From Acidobacteriota bacterium (GTDB lineage Bacteria; Acidobacteriota; Terriglobia; 2-12-FULL-54-10), in NCBI GenBank assembly GCA_016191085.1, contig JACPPJ010000014.1:24942-88941 (forward strand): a stretch of DNA of 64,000 nt, in the 5' to 3' direction. Position numbers and translations under genes: made by a program. The stretch's first letter is position 1; each line of letters begins with the position of its first letter. Below are positions 19,101-27,984 of this stretch, piece after piece. The notes under the pieces are model-generated. The model saw only the letters and a list, made by a program, of their open reading frames with translations, had not been told where the DNA came from and searched no databases.

Positions 19101-20423
19101 ATGCGATTCGCATTGTTGACAGCGATGGCTGCCGTTCTCATTGCCGCGGCGATACCGCGCATGTTTGCACAAGGCAATCCTTTATACGTGCCGCTCCCGG
19201 GAGGCATTAACGCGGCGCTGTACAGGCCGGATACCAATCCCAACCCGGCTGTAGGAGTGCTGACGGTGCATCGCACTTCTAATAAACTGGCAAGTCTCGA
19301 ATGCACGGAGTTGTCGAAGCGGGGCTTCGCGGTTCTTTGTCTCAACACCCGGTTCGAGAACAACGAATCCCTCGTGGACTGGGAAAAGCTGCCGCTTGAT
19401 GTCAAACAAGGAATGGATTACCTGAAGAACAAGCAGAAGGTTTCTAGGATTGTTCTATTTGGGCACAGCGGCGGAGGCGCAACCATCAGCTTTTATCAAG
19501 CCGTCGCAGAAAATGGTCCTTCCTTTTGCAACGTCCCCAGCAAACTGGTGCAGTGCGACAACAGTGTGGCTGGGTTGCCTCCCGCAGACGGAATCATTCT
19601 GGTGGACGCTCACCCGGCCATCGCGGTGAATGCGCTGCGAGCCATGAACCCAGCCGTGTTCGACAAACACCGTCCTGACCTGGTGAAAAGCGATCTCGAC
19701 CCGTTCAACGTTGCCAACGGTTACAACCCGAACGGCGCGTCACATTATTCCGAAGAGTTCAGGAAGCGGTTCACCGAGGCACAGGCCAAGCGGATGAGCG
19801 CATGGATCGACCGCGCACTGTTCATCCGCGATCTGATGCGTCAGGGCAAGTGGATTTATCCCGACAACGACGCGATCATTATTCCGCGCGCCGCCGACAA
19901 AGCCACAAACATCTTTGCCATGGATCCCAGCATCCTTTGCTGCACCACGAGGCCGCAGAAATTACTGAAGAACGACGGCACCATCGTGACACAGATCGTG
20001 AAGAGCGTGCGCCCTCCGGACACCAGCCGCGCCAAGCTTAACGGCAGCTATGACACCGGCGCGCGGCTCCTCACCGTAACGTCGTTCCTGAGCGCGAACG
20101 CCATCCGCGCGACCGATTCCCTCGACTACAACAAGATCGACTGGTGCTCCACCAACAATTCCGTGCCTTGCGCGCTCAAGAACATCAAGGCTCCGCTGCT
20201 GATCACCGCAATGGGTGCTCATTATTTCGTGACAGACAGCGAGTTCTTTTTCGATACAGCCAAGAGCACAGACAAAGACTTCATCACTATCGAGGGCGCT
20301 GTACACGGCTTCACCCCGTGCAACGAGTGCCAGGGCGGACCCTACAACAACTCCGCAAGGAATTTCTTCGATTATGTCGCAAAGTGGATCAACACGCGCT
20401 TCGGCGCGCGAGTTGAGAACTAA
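19101..20423 (+). CDS. Secreted alpha/beta hydrolase
   Basis: 440 residues with GGGGAGG before the ATG. A signal peptide (RFALLTAMAAVLIAAAIPRMFAQ) indicates export. The nucleophile elbow is GHSGGG (in RIVLFGHSGGGATISFYQ), and a late His (GAVHGFTPC) probably completes the triad. An early VGVLTVHRTSNK strand precedes a KRGFAVLCLNTRF strand, as in esterase/lipase-type folds. A large insertion between nucleophile and His includes several Cys (FCNVPSKLVQC, CCTTRPQ). It probably forms an operon with the Oar-like receptor; the substrate is unknown. Confidence 0.8.
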   Translation: MRFALLTAMAAVLIAAAIPRMFAQGNPLYVPLPGGINAALYRPDTNPNPAVGVLTVHRTSNKLASLECTELSKRGFAVLCLNTRFENNESLVDWEKLPLDVKQGMDYLKNKQKVSRIVLFGHSGGGATISFYQAVAENGPSFCNVPSKLVQCDNSVAGLPPADGIILVDAHPAIAVNALRAMNPAVFDKHRPDLVKSDLDPFNVANGYNPNGASHYSEEFRKRFTEAQAKRMSAWIDRALFIRDLMRQGKWIYPDNDAIIIPRAADKATNIFAMDPSILCCTTRPQKLLKNDGTIVTQIVKSVRPPDTSRAKLNGSYDTGARLLTVTSFLSANAIRATDSLDYNKIDWCSTNNSVPCALKNIKAPLLITAMGAHYFVTDSEFFFDTAKSTDKDFITIEGAVHGFTPCNECQGGPYNNSARNFFDYVAKWINTRFGARVEN

Positions 20424-20498
20424 TGGGTGTCCTGGTGCTCGAACCAGATATTGAAAGATGGTATGTAATAACGTGCTAGACATTAGGAGGAGAGCACT

Positions 20499-21287
20499 AT
20501 GGACGTTTTAGAGAAGTTCAAGTCCACACAGAGGGAAATCTGGCGGGATTTCGCACCTCTCGAAGTATTCACCACCTATACCGCATTCCCATTGGTGAAA
20601 CACGCACGCATTCGCGCCGAGCATAGGGTGTTGGATGTGGCGTGTGGAACAGGCGTGGTGGCGGTCACGGCCGCGCGGCTGGGCGCCCGCGTCACAGGCC
20701 TAGATCTTACGCCCGAACTGCTGGAGCGTGCTCGAGAAAACGCGCGGATTGCGGCCGTCGAAATCGAATGGCATGAGGGTGATGTCGAGAATCTCCCCTT
20801 TTCGGCGGAGAGCTTTGATGTGGTGGTGAGCCAGTTCGGCCACATCTTCGCTCCGCGACCACAGATAGCCGTCGCAGAGATGCTGCGGGTGCTGAAGCCC
20901 GGCGGCACACTCGCTTTTTCAACTTGGCCCCCGGAACTGTTCATGGGCGGCATGTTCCAGCTAGTGGCGCGTTTCCTGCCGGCGCCCCCGCCGGGCGTAT
21001 CGCCTCCCTGGCAATGGGGAGACCCCAATGCGATCCGGGAGCGGCTCGGCGCGGCGGTGAAGGACCTGGTGTTTGACCGGGACCGGCTGCTCTCGCCCGC
21101 GATGAGCCCCCAGCACCATCGCGAGCAAGCTGAGCGAACCATACCGCCGGTTATGAAAATCATCCAATCGGCAGATCCTTCAACTCTAGCAGTGTTCCGC
21201 CGTGACTACGAGGAACTCGCCGCCAGATATCTCAACGAAAACGCGGTGCGACAGGATTTCCTGATGACACGCGCAACCAAGCTCTGA
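20499..21287 (+). CDS. Class I SAM-dependent methyltransferase
   Basis: 262 residues preceded by TTAGGAGGAGAG. Motif I is VLDVACGTGVVAVTAARLG, followed by VTGLDLTPELLERARENA, the acidic motif EGDVENLPFSAESFDVVVSQFGHIF and LRVLKPGGTLAFSTWP. This matches the Methyltransf_11/25 group. The C-terminal half is variable and gives no substrate clue. It is separated by 75 bp from the hydrolase gene. Confidence 0.85.
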   Translation: MDVLEKFKSTQREIWRDFAPLEVFTTYTAFPLVKHARIRAEHRVLDVACGTGVVAVTAARLGARVTGLDLTPELLERARENARIAAVEIEWHEGDVENLPFSAESFDVVVSQFGHIFAPRPQIAVAEMLRVLKPGGTLAFSTWPPELFMGGMFQLVARFLPAPPPGVSPPWQWGDPNAIRERLGAAVKDLVFDRDRLLSPAMSPQHHREQAERTIPPVMKIIQSADPSTLAVFRRDYEELAARYLNENAVRQDFLMTRATKL

Positions 21288-21719
21288 CGGATTCAAGATT
21301 GCTTCGTCATCTCATCGAGGAATTTTGCCCCGCGAAGGAAACTTTCCCCGGAGACCTCCATTGATTGCCTGCCTCTGACATCCACGAGAACCCAATATTT
21401 CCGGGCTTCCCGCGTTAGGTACCTACCTTGCTCTGAGCTGCAGCGGAATTCGATTTGGTTCGTTCTGCTCCGAGTTCAGCCGATCGGCGGCTGAACCTGC
21501 ATCAGCGTGATTCGGGACGCGCGCCCTTGTAGGTCTGTTCACTCCAGTTCGAAATTCCAGTGATCCAGTTCCTACCCAACCAGGAGATCGTGAGCAATGC
21601 ATCACCCGACGTGAACTGTGATGCCGCGGAGCGGCACAAAAAGGGAGCGCCTGGCTGCACACCCCACGACATTCAACAACAACGCGAACTTTAATACACT
21701 TCATGGAGGAAATGTAAAG
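21288..21719. other. 432-bp intergenic region with a possible degenerate minus-strand ORF
   Basis: No good gene starts here. On the minus strand an open stretch from about 21472 to the stop at 21293 encodes TNQIEFRCSSEQGRYLTREARKYWVLVDVRG... ending FLRGAKFLDEMTKQS, which looks protein-like. It has no ATG, GTG or TTG near its beginning and an in-frame stop just before it, so it may be a gene remnant. The right part of the gap is the leader of the secreted protein at 21720. Confidence 0.3.
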
Positions 21720-22433
21720 ATGAAAAACTGCAGGTTTCTCGCTTCTCTGTTTGGACTAGTTCTGTTCGCAGGCACGGCTCTCGCCGGTAACGGCGCTCCG
21801 AGCGGCTCTCACTACAACCTCAACATCATCGGCGTGCCGAAGGACAAGACCGCCGCAATGACGAGCTCCAACATGCATGTAATTTTCGTCCCGTTGTGGG
21901 GAAACGCGAAGATTAACCTGTGCGATTCCGATGCCTGTGCGGACGGCGGTTTTCAAGTCCTTGACGGAAATGGCACGGATGGCAATGGGGCATTGTTCGC
22001 CCTTCCCAGCCCCGATCCTGATGGAAACGGCACAACCGACTACTCTGTTTTCGCGCGTGCCTTAGGACAGCCGAACAACAGCGCCGATATGACCACGTGC
22101 GCGACAGGGGCAGGCGACGATGGCGTCTTCGGTACTGCCGACGACGAACTCGTTTGTTCCGAGATCACCCTGACGCTGGACAGCACCACCCGGCCGAGCA
22201 AGTTCCAGAATGTCAGCAAATATCTGCTGTATGTCTACGCTGACGTAGACGGCGATGGCATTCTCGACCGCGTGCCTCTGTTTGGAGATTCGTTGCAGGA
22301 CTTCTACTGGAACTATGACAATAACGGATTGAAGCTGGCTCAACTGCGCTTCTATCCCTGCTCCAGCACTATTCCGTCCGCGACCGATCCGACCGGCGTC
22401 ACAACCGACAACTGCGGCCGCACCGGCAATTAG
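21720..22433 (+). CDS. Exported hypothetical protein with Asp/Gly-rich loops
   Basis: 237 residues from the ATG at 21720, which has GGAGG about 10 nt upstream; a reading from 21618 lacks support. A signal peptide (KNCRFLASLFGLVLFAGTALAG) is clear. Two Asp/Gly-rich loops, PDPDGNGTTDYS and DVDGDGILDRV, resemble calcium-binding EF-hand/dockerin-type loops. Several Cys pairs (NLCDSDAC, TTCATG, ELVC, FYPC, DNC) suggest disulfides outside the cytoplasm. Function not recognised. A hairpin terminator follows at 22464-22487. Confidence 0.7.
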   Translation: MKNCRFLASLFGLVLFAGTALAGNGAPSGSHYNLNIIGVPKDKTAAMTSSNMHVIFVPLWGNAKINLCDSDACADGGFQVLDGNGTDGNGALFALPSPDPDGNGTTDYSVFARALGQPNNSADMTTCATGAGDDGVFGTADDELVCSEITLTLDSTTRPSKFQNVSKYLLYVYADVDGDGILDRVPLFGDSLQDFYWNYDNNGLKLAQLRFYPCSSTIPSATDPTGVTTDNCGRTGN

Positions 22434-22463
22434 TTCGTGTCCCGTTGCACTACTAACATTGAA

Positions 22464-22497
22464 GGCCGCGGTACTGAGGCCGCGGCCGTTTCTTTCA
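22464..22497 (+). terminator. Intrinsic terminator
   Basis: GGCCGCGG (22464-22471) and CCGCGGCC (22480-22487) form a GC-rich 8-bp stem followed by GTTTCTTTC. It lies between the exported protein and the ASH-domain protein. Confidence 0.55.
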
Positions 22498-22515
22498 ACT
22501 CTTGAAGTAGGAAGC

Positions 22516-23520
22516 ATGCTACGAAAAGTTTTGTCCATCGTAATCTTGTTAGCAGGTTCGCGGTTAGCGGCTCAGGATGGGCCACAACTAACAATCGCCG
22601 GGGCTGACTTCGGCTTTCCAAAGACTCCGGCAGGCGAAGTAATTGAGCATGAATACTTCATCATTAATGGAGGAAGCAAGCCTTTCCGGCTGCTGAAAGC
22701 CAACATGACTCCTCCGCTCCGCGCCGTCGCGATGCCCGCCGTTATACCACCCAATACGCCCGTGGCGGTTCGTTTCCGGCTGGATACGTCCCGAGTAGCG
22801 GGCCAGTTTGACGGCAACATCCTCCTGATTACCGACGATCCGGATCGCCCCCAAATTAATCTGACCTTTCAGGGGGAAGTCGTTCCGCTAATTGAGTTCG
22901 ATCCTTTACCGGCGTTTTTCGTCTCGGCGCAGCACGGCGAGTCAAAGACTGCTTCGATTGAGATTATCAATCACCAGCCAATCCCGCTGAAAATTCGTAA
23001 AATGGAGAGCGACAGCAGCCGATTTGTAGCCAGCCTCGAAACAATCGATCCTGGGAAACGATATCGACTCAAACTGACGACACTCGCAAATGCTCCCGTG
23101 GGAAGAGTCAGTGAAACGATCAGGCTCGCCACTTCCGACCCGGCGAAACCGCTGTTGGAAATTCCGGCCAACATACTAGTCAGAGAGCGTATATACACGT
23201 TCCCCGACTTCCTGGATTTCGGCGCGCTACAACCGGAAAGGCTCGAAGGCAATCTGGAACAGCTCAGTCAAACCGCGCAGACTTTGATGGTTTATCAGGC
23301 AGGTGGGAAGGACTTCCGCATTTCAGTCCAATCAGATCTCCCGTTTCTATATCTGTATCCTGTCCGGTCCAAGCTCGGGGAACGCTACCAGATAGAAATT
23401 GCAGTCATACCGGAGAAAATGAAGGCTGGCGAATTCAGTGGCTCCATTATCATTACCACGAATGACAAGGAGTTCCCGAAACTAGTCGTTCCCGTGAAGG
23501 CAATTGTAGAGGGGAGCTGA
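22516..23520 (+). CDS. Exported DUF1573/ASH-like immunoglobulin-fold protein
   Basis: 334 residues from the ATG at 22516 (AGTAGGA upstream). A signal peptide (RKVLSIVILLAGSRLAAQ) is followed by a DUF1573-like domain: ADFGFPKTPAGEVIEHEYFIINGGSKPFRLLKAN ... VAVRFRLDTSRVAGQFDGNILLITDDPDRPQINLTFQGEV. Two further similar beta-sandwich units follow, each ending in a statement such as SGSIIITTNDKEFPKLVVPVKAIV. These domains act as structural or binding modules in exported proteins. No enzyme motif is present. Confidence 0.75.
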   Translation: MLRKVLSIVILLAGSRLAAQDGPQLTIAGADFGFPKTPAGEVIEHEYFIINGGSKPFRLLKANMTPPLRAVAMPAVIPPNTPVAVRFRLDTSRVAGQFDGNILLITDDPDRPQINLTFQGEVVPLIEFDPLPAFFVSAQHGESKTASIEIINHQPIPLKIRKMESDSSRFVASLETIDPGKRYRLKLTTLANAPVGRVSETIRLATSDPAKPLLEIPANILVRERIYTFPDFLDFGALQPERLEGNLEQLSQTAQTLMVYQAGGKDFRISVQSDLPFLYLYPVRSKLGERYQIEIAVIPEKMKAGEFSGSIIITTNDKEFPKLVVPVKAIVEGS

Positions 23521-23585
23521 ATTCATGAGCAGTTCTTTCATTCTTTCCATCATTTTGCTTACTGTTTGGTTGCGAGGTCATACGT

Positions 23586-23786
23586 ATGTGGTTTTTCGGG
23601 TGTTCACATAGAAAAACTGGGTTGCCGATAACGGTACCGTCAGGCGACGCTGATGCAACTGAGGATACTTACGTCGTCTGCCTGGATTGCGGGCAGCAAC
23701 TTGCCTATAGCTGGGAAGAGATGAAGATTGTGAAGCGGCGGCCACAGAAAACCTCGCGGCGCGACCAGCAACCATCTACGGGTTGA
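23586..23786 (+). CDS. Small zinc-ribbon-like protein
   Basis: 66 residues: MWFFGCSHRKTGLPITV ... TYVVCLDCGQQLAYSWEEMKIVKRR. The CSH and CLDCG elements could bind one zinc ion. Short proteins of this shape are common in Acidobacteriota genomes (recollection, not a search). The basic tail may contact nucleic acid or protein. Function unknown. Confidence 0.6.
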   Translation: MWFFGCSHRKTGLPITVPSGDADATEDTYVVCLDCGQQLAYSWEEMKIVKRRPQKTSRRDQQPSTG

Positions 23787-23812
23787 AGGCGCTTTTAGCC
23801 TGCTGCGCGCGC

Positions 23813-24943
23813 TCAGCGTGCGAGGCTTCTGCGGAACCACAACAGCGAAAACGTGAACACGGCGCCGCCGAGCACCACGATGCCGATGATGTCCCAGGCG
23901 ACGAGCGACAGCCCATTGCCCTTGAGAATCACGCCGTACCCAAAATCAATGAAGAAGCGCATCGGGGAGATGACGCTCAGCTTGCGCAGCCACGGGTTCA
24001 TCGCTTCGGGCGGATTCCACGCGCCGGAAAGAAAAATCATCGGCTGCAATACCAGCAGCATGATCATCATTGCCTGCGCCAGGTTCTTCGCGACGACAGC
24101 GATAGCGATTCCCAGGCTCGACATGGCAAATACGTACAGTGCAGCCACGCTATAGAACAGCAGCAGGCTACCCCGAATCGGTACGTGGAAGGCAGGTCTC
24201 AGGATCAGCAGAAAACTCAAGCCGGAGAGCGCCAGTGTTGTGATGAGAGTTGGAATGATCTTGGCTAGAAAGATTTCAAACGCGTGAGCTGGACTCACCA
24301 GCAGTTGATCGAGCGTGTCGTTTTCCTTTTCTCGTACCAAACCTGCGGACGTCAGCAGCAGCGAAACCATCGCGAGCATGTTCATCAATTCCAACACACT
24401 GCTGAACCACGCGCTGGACATATTCGGGTTGAACCTGACTCGCAGCCGTTCTTCCACGATCGGCGCCGATCCGCTGCGCATCGAGAACCCGCCACGCTCC
24501 TCGAGCACCGTGACGGAATATTGCGCCGAGATTTGGGCCACGTATGCGACTGCTACGGTCGCGAGCAAAGACAGCGCGCCGTCCGTGATCACTTGTATCT
24601 GAGCCTGACCGCGCCCGTGCACGCGGCGCTGGAAGTCCGGAGGAATCACCACCACGATCGCAGCCTTCCCCGCGTCCATCCACTCTGCGATCTGCTCGTC
24701 GCGATCGAAGTATCCCACCATCTTGAAATACGGGGGCTGCAGATGACTCAAGAATTCGCGGCTCGCCGGGCTGCGGCTGAAGTCCAGCACCGCTGTGGGA
24801 ACATTGATCACGTCCATGGCATTGCTGTGTCCGGCAGTGTAAATCGCAACTGTGAAGGCCCAGATCAGGATGGCCACGAGGATGCGATCCCTCAGTATCT
24901 GCGCGAACTCTTTGCGGACTAATCCGAATAATCGCCGCAGCAT
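23813..24943 (-). CDS. ABC-2 type transporter permease (YbhR-like)
   Basis: 376 residues. It starts with RRLFGLVRKEFAQILRDRILVAILIWAF (first membrane helix), has a large periplasmic loop (about 45-180), then five C-terminal membrane helices. LVREKENDTLDQLLVSPAHAFEIFLAKIIP is the conserved ABC-2 motif. It is last of four genes in an operon with the other permease (1-bp gap), the double ATPase and the HlyD adaptor. Together they resemble the YbhGFSR drug/lipid exporter. Confidence 0.9.
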   Translation of the reverse strand: MLRRLFGLVRKEFAQILRDRILVAILIWAFTVAIYTAGHSNAMDVINVPTAVLDFSRSPASREFLSHLQPPYFKMVGYFDRDEQIAEWMDAGKAAIVVVIPPDFQRRVHGRGQAQIQVITDGALSLLATVAVAYVAQISAQYSVTVLEERGGFSMRSGSAPIVEERLRVRFNPNMSSAWFSSVLELMNMLAMVSLLLTSAGLVREKENDTLDQLLVSPAHAFEIFLAKIIPTLITTLALSGLSFLLILRPAFHVPIRGSLLLFYSVAALYVFAMSSLGIAIAVVAKNLAQAMMIMLLVLQPMIFLSGAWNPPEAMNPWLRKLSVISPMRFFIDFGYGVILKGNGLSLVAWDIIGIVVLGGAVFTFSLLWFRRSLAR

Positions 24944-24944
24944 C

Positions 24945-26075
24945 TCAGCCCACCTTTTTCCGCAAGGCCAATGAAGCGATTACGTACACGACGGCTGCGT
25001 ATATCATGAGGAGCACAAAGTCGAAAAAGTAATACGAGAATGGCAGCCCTTTCAGGAAAATTCCGCGGGCCATGCTCATGAAATAGGACGCCGGAATTAC
25101 GCGGCTGATGATCTGCGCAGAACGGTCCATGCTGGCGATGGGTGTGAGAATCCCGGAAAACAGGATCGACGGCGTCATCAGTGTGATGAAGGTCAGGAAC
25201 ATTGCCGCCACCTGCGTCTTGCAGAGAACCGAGATAACCAGCCCCAGGCCGATGCAGCAGGTGATGAACAGTGCGGCGCCTAGCGTCAGGACGAAAAAGT
25301 TTCCTACGAACCTGACGCCGAAAGCCGTCACCGCGAGCGTGAAGAGCAGAAAATAATCTACCAGCGCCACGCCGATGTACGGTACCGCTTTTCCGACGAT
25401 GATTTCCCAGCGGCGAACGGGCGAGCAATAAAGATTGAAGATAGTGCCGCGCTCCTTCTCGCGTACCACCACCAGTGCCGCAAGCAGGCTGGGGTAAAAC
25501 ATGAGGTTGATCACCAGCAGACCTGGCACGGTGGAGTTCTTCGCTTCCAACGACGGGTTGTACCAGACGCGGCCTTCCACTGAGATGGGAACAACATTCG
25601 CGCTCACGCCCCTGCGCGCCAGATACTTGGAAAGGAGTTGTTGATTGAACTGCGCGTTGACGGCAGCGATATAGCCGCTGACGATCTGCGCTCGGCTGGG
25701 GAACGATCCGTCCGCCAGAATCTGCACCGCCGCGGGCTTGCCCGCGCTCAGGTTGCGCGAGAAGTCTGGCGGGATGACCACCACGGCACGGATTTGCCCA
25801 GCTTGAATAAGCTGGTCGATTTCCGCCTCGTCATTGATGAGCCTTGTCAGGCGAAAGTACTCGGAGTTGGTGAACGAATACATGTACTCGCGGCTGAGCG
25901 TGCTGCGATCCTGATCATAGAATGCCACCGGCAGATTTTTTACATCCAGGATGAATCCGAGCCCAAGGATAATCATGATGATCAGCGGCACGGCTATGGC
26001 TAAAGCGAGATAGATGCGGTCCCGCAACACTTCACGCGTTTCTTTGCGAATAATCGCGACAATGCGGCTATGCAT
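24945..26075 (-). CDS. ABC-2 type transporter permease (YbhS-like)
   Basis: 376 residues from the ATG at 26075, which overlaps the ATPase stop by 8 bp; the longer reading to 26117 would overlap more without support. Starts HSRIVAIIRKETREVLRDRIYLALAIAVPLIIMIILGLGF, with a periplasmic loop and a late bundle of five helices. The motif VVREKERGTIFNLYCSPVRRWEIIVGKAVPY is typical of ABC-2 permeases. It probably pairs with the permease at 23813-24943 as a heterodimer. Confidence 0.9.
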   Translation of the reverse strand: MHSRIVAIIRKETREVLRDRIYLALAIAVPLIIMIILGLGFILDVKNLPVAFYDQDRSTLSREYMYSFTNSEYFRLTRLINDEAEIDQLIQAGQIRAVVVIPPDFSRNLSAGKPAAVQILADGSFPSRAQIVSGYIAAVNAQFNQQLLSKYLARRGVSANVVPISVEGRVWYNPSLEAKNSTVPGLLVINLMFYPSLLAALVVVREKERGTIFNLYCSPVRRWEIIVGKAVPYIGVALVDYFLLFTLAVTAFGVRFVGNFFVLTLGAALFITCCIGLGLVISVLCKTQVAAMFLTFITLMTPSILFSGILTPIASMDRSAQIISRVIPASYFMSMARGIFLKGLPFSYYFFDFVLLMIYAAVVYVIASLALRKKVG

Positions 26076-27984
26076 GCACGCGCTCCGAGTAGCGGATAAA
26101 ATCGAGGAACGTCTCATCCATCGAAAGTGGCGGCGAGCTGATCTGTGTTCCAGCGATTCCGGCGTTGCTCAATAGAGAAAGCAGCTTTTGTTCATCGGTC
26201 GCCGGATCGAAGCTGCGCAGACGGATGCTGTCGCCATAAAGCACAGCGTCAGCGAAACGGGTGGTGATTACGTCAAACGCAGCGCTGAAGTCGTGCGTCC
26301 GCACGGAGAGCAGTTTCCCCGAGCGGTTCTCTGATATCTGCTTCAGCGTGCCGGGTGAATCGGCTGCGATCAGCAGTCCCTGGTTCATCAACCCGAGCCG
26401 GTCGCAGTGGTCGGCCTCATCCATGTAGTGCGTCGAGACCAGCACGGTGACACCGGATTCGCGAGAAAGCGAGTAAATCAAATCCCAAAATACGCGCCGC
26501 GCCGGAGGATCAACCCCCGAGGTTGGCTCGTCGAGAAATAACACCGGCGGTCCGTGCAGCACAGCGCACAATAGTGACAACCGCTGCCGCAACCCCGTCG
26601 GCAAGTCGCCGGCCAGCCGCGATTGGAACGGTTCCAAACCCAGCGAGGCGGTCATATCCGTCGAAGCAGCATTTTGCACGCCATAGAGATCTGCATAGAG
26701 CCGCAGATTCTGTTGCACGGTCAGATCGCGGTAGAGAGAAAACTGCTGGGACATATATCCGATCTGCGTCCACACCCGGCGTTTCTCTTTCGCGATATCA
26801 AATCCCGCGACGCGGATGGAGCCTGCGCTCGGCTCCAGCAGGCCGCACAGCATTTTGATCAACGTAGTCTTGCCGGCTCCATTGGGGCCGAGCAAACCGA
26901 AGATTTCGCCGCGCTCGACGTGCAGGTGCACCTGATCAACAGCCACAAATTCGCCGAACCGCCGCGTGACTCCGTGGCACTCGATGGGCGATTCAGCGAC
27001 GATGTGACGTGCCGCCGCCACACGTAGCGTCGGTGTCCGCTGCTTAGAGGGAGCGAGAAGCTGTAAGAACACGTCTTCGAGCTTCGGCTCCTCAACCGTG
27101 AGGCTTTGAACATCCAGTCCCTCGGCGCGCAGATCGGATTCGATTCCACCGAGCGGCGCTGTCGAGCGCACGCGGATCTCCCTGCCGAAAACTTCTGTGG
27201 CGCTCACGTCATCGCGCTGTTGAAGGATCCGCAATGCAGTGGTTTGCGGCTCGGCAACGATCCTGGCGTAGTGGCCGGTAGCTTTCCTTCGAATGCTGTC
27301 GGGCGTACCTTGGTCGATCACGACTCCGGAGTGCACCAGCGCAACACGATGGCAGCGCTCCGCCTCATCCATGTACGACGTGCTGAGGAGAACCGTCACG
27401 TGACGCTGCTCGACCAGGCGGTGAATGATCTGCCAAAATTCCTGGCGTGAAATGGGATCGACACCCGTCGTTGGCTCGTCGAGCAGGATCACGTCGGGTA
27501 GATGGATGAGCGTGCAGATCAGTGCCAGCTTCTGGCGCATGCCGCCGGAGAGATTGGCGGCGCGCCGATCGACAAAGCGATCCAGCCGCGTCATTTTCAG
27601 GAAATTGGCGCGGTTCTCACGATAGATGTTCTCCGGCAGCTTTCGAAGCTCGCGAAAAAAGTCGATATTTTCAGCGACCGTGAGGCTCTCGTACAGATTC
27701 ACTCCGAGCCCTTGAGGCATGTAGCCGATCCGTTCCTTCACCGCTTCCGGATTGGCAAGCACATTGATGCCGCCGACGGTCGCCGAGCCGCGATGCGCGT
27801 TGAGCACGCCCGCGAGAATTTGGATGATACTGGTCTTACCGGCGCCGTCCGGGCCAATCAGCCCAAAAATTTCTCCACGGCGGACGTCGAATGAGACGTC
27901 GCGGACCGCTTCGACCTTCTTGCTGCGGCCATAAAACCGCCAAAGGCCTGAAACGGAGATGACGGGCTGGGCGGGAGGGTTCAT
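26068..27984 (-). CDS. Fused tandem ABC ATPase (YbhF-like)
   Basis: 638 residues from the ATG at 27984, giving a 4-bp ATGA overlap with the HlyD gene. Domain 1 (about 10-240): Walker A GPDGAGKTS, signature LSGGMRQKL, Walker B VILLDEPTTGVDP. Domain 2 (about 335-560): Walker A GPNGAGKTT, Walker B VLFLDEPTSGVDP. In domain 2 the signature is LPTGLRQRL instead of LSGGQ, a degenerate form also seen in YbhF (E. coli, from memory). The Walker A of domain 1 has Asp in place of the usual Asn. It powers the two permeases encoded downstream. Confidence 0.93.
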   Translation of the reverse strand: MNPPAQPVISVSGLWRFYGRSKKVEAVRDVSFDVRRGEIFGLIGPDGAGKTSIIQILAGVLNAHRGSATVGGINVLANPEAVKERIGYMPQGLGVNLYESLTVAENIDFFRELRKLPENIYRENRANFLKMTRLDRFVDRRAANLSGGMRQKLALICTLIHLPDVILLDEPTTGVDPISRQEFWQIIHRLVEQRHVTVLLSTSYMDEAERCHRVALVHSGVVIDQGTPDSIRRKATGHYARIVAEPQTTALRILQQRDDVSATEVFGREIRVRSTAPLGGIESDLRAEGLDVQSLTVEEPKLEDVFLQLLAPSKQRTPTLRVAAARHIVAESPIECHGVTRRFGEFVAVDQVHLHVERGEIFGLLGPNGAGKTTLIKMLCGLLEPSAGSIRVAGFDIAKEKRRVWTQIGYMSQQFSLYRDLTVQQNLRLYADLYGVQNAASTDMTASLGLEPFQSRLAGDLPTGLRQRLSLLCAVLHGPPVLFLDEPTSGVDPPARRVFWDLIYSLSRESGVTVLVSTHYMDEADHCDRLGLMNQGLLIAADSPGTLKQISENRSGKLLSVRTHDFSAAFDVITTRFADAVLYGDSIRLRSFDPATDEQKLLSLLSNAGIAGTQISSPPLSMDETFLDFIRYSERVHA

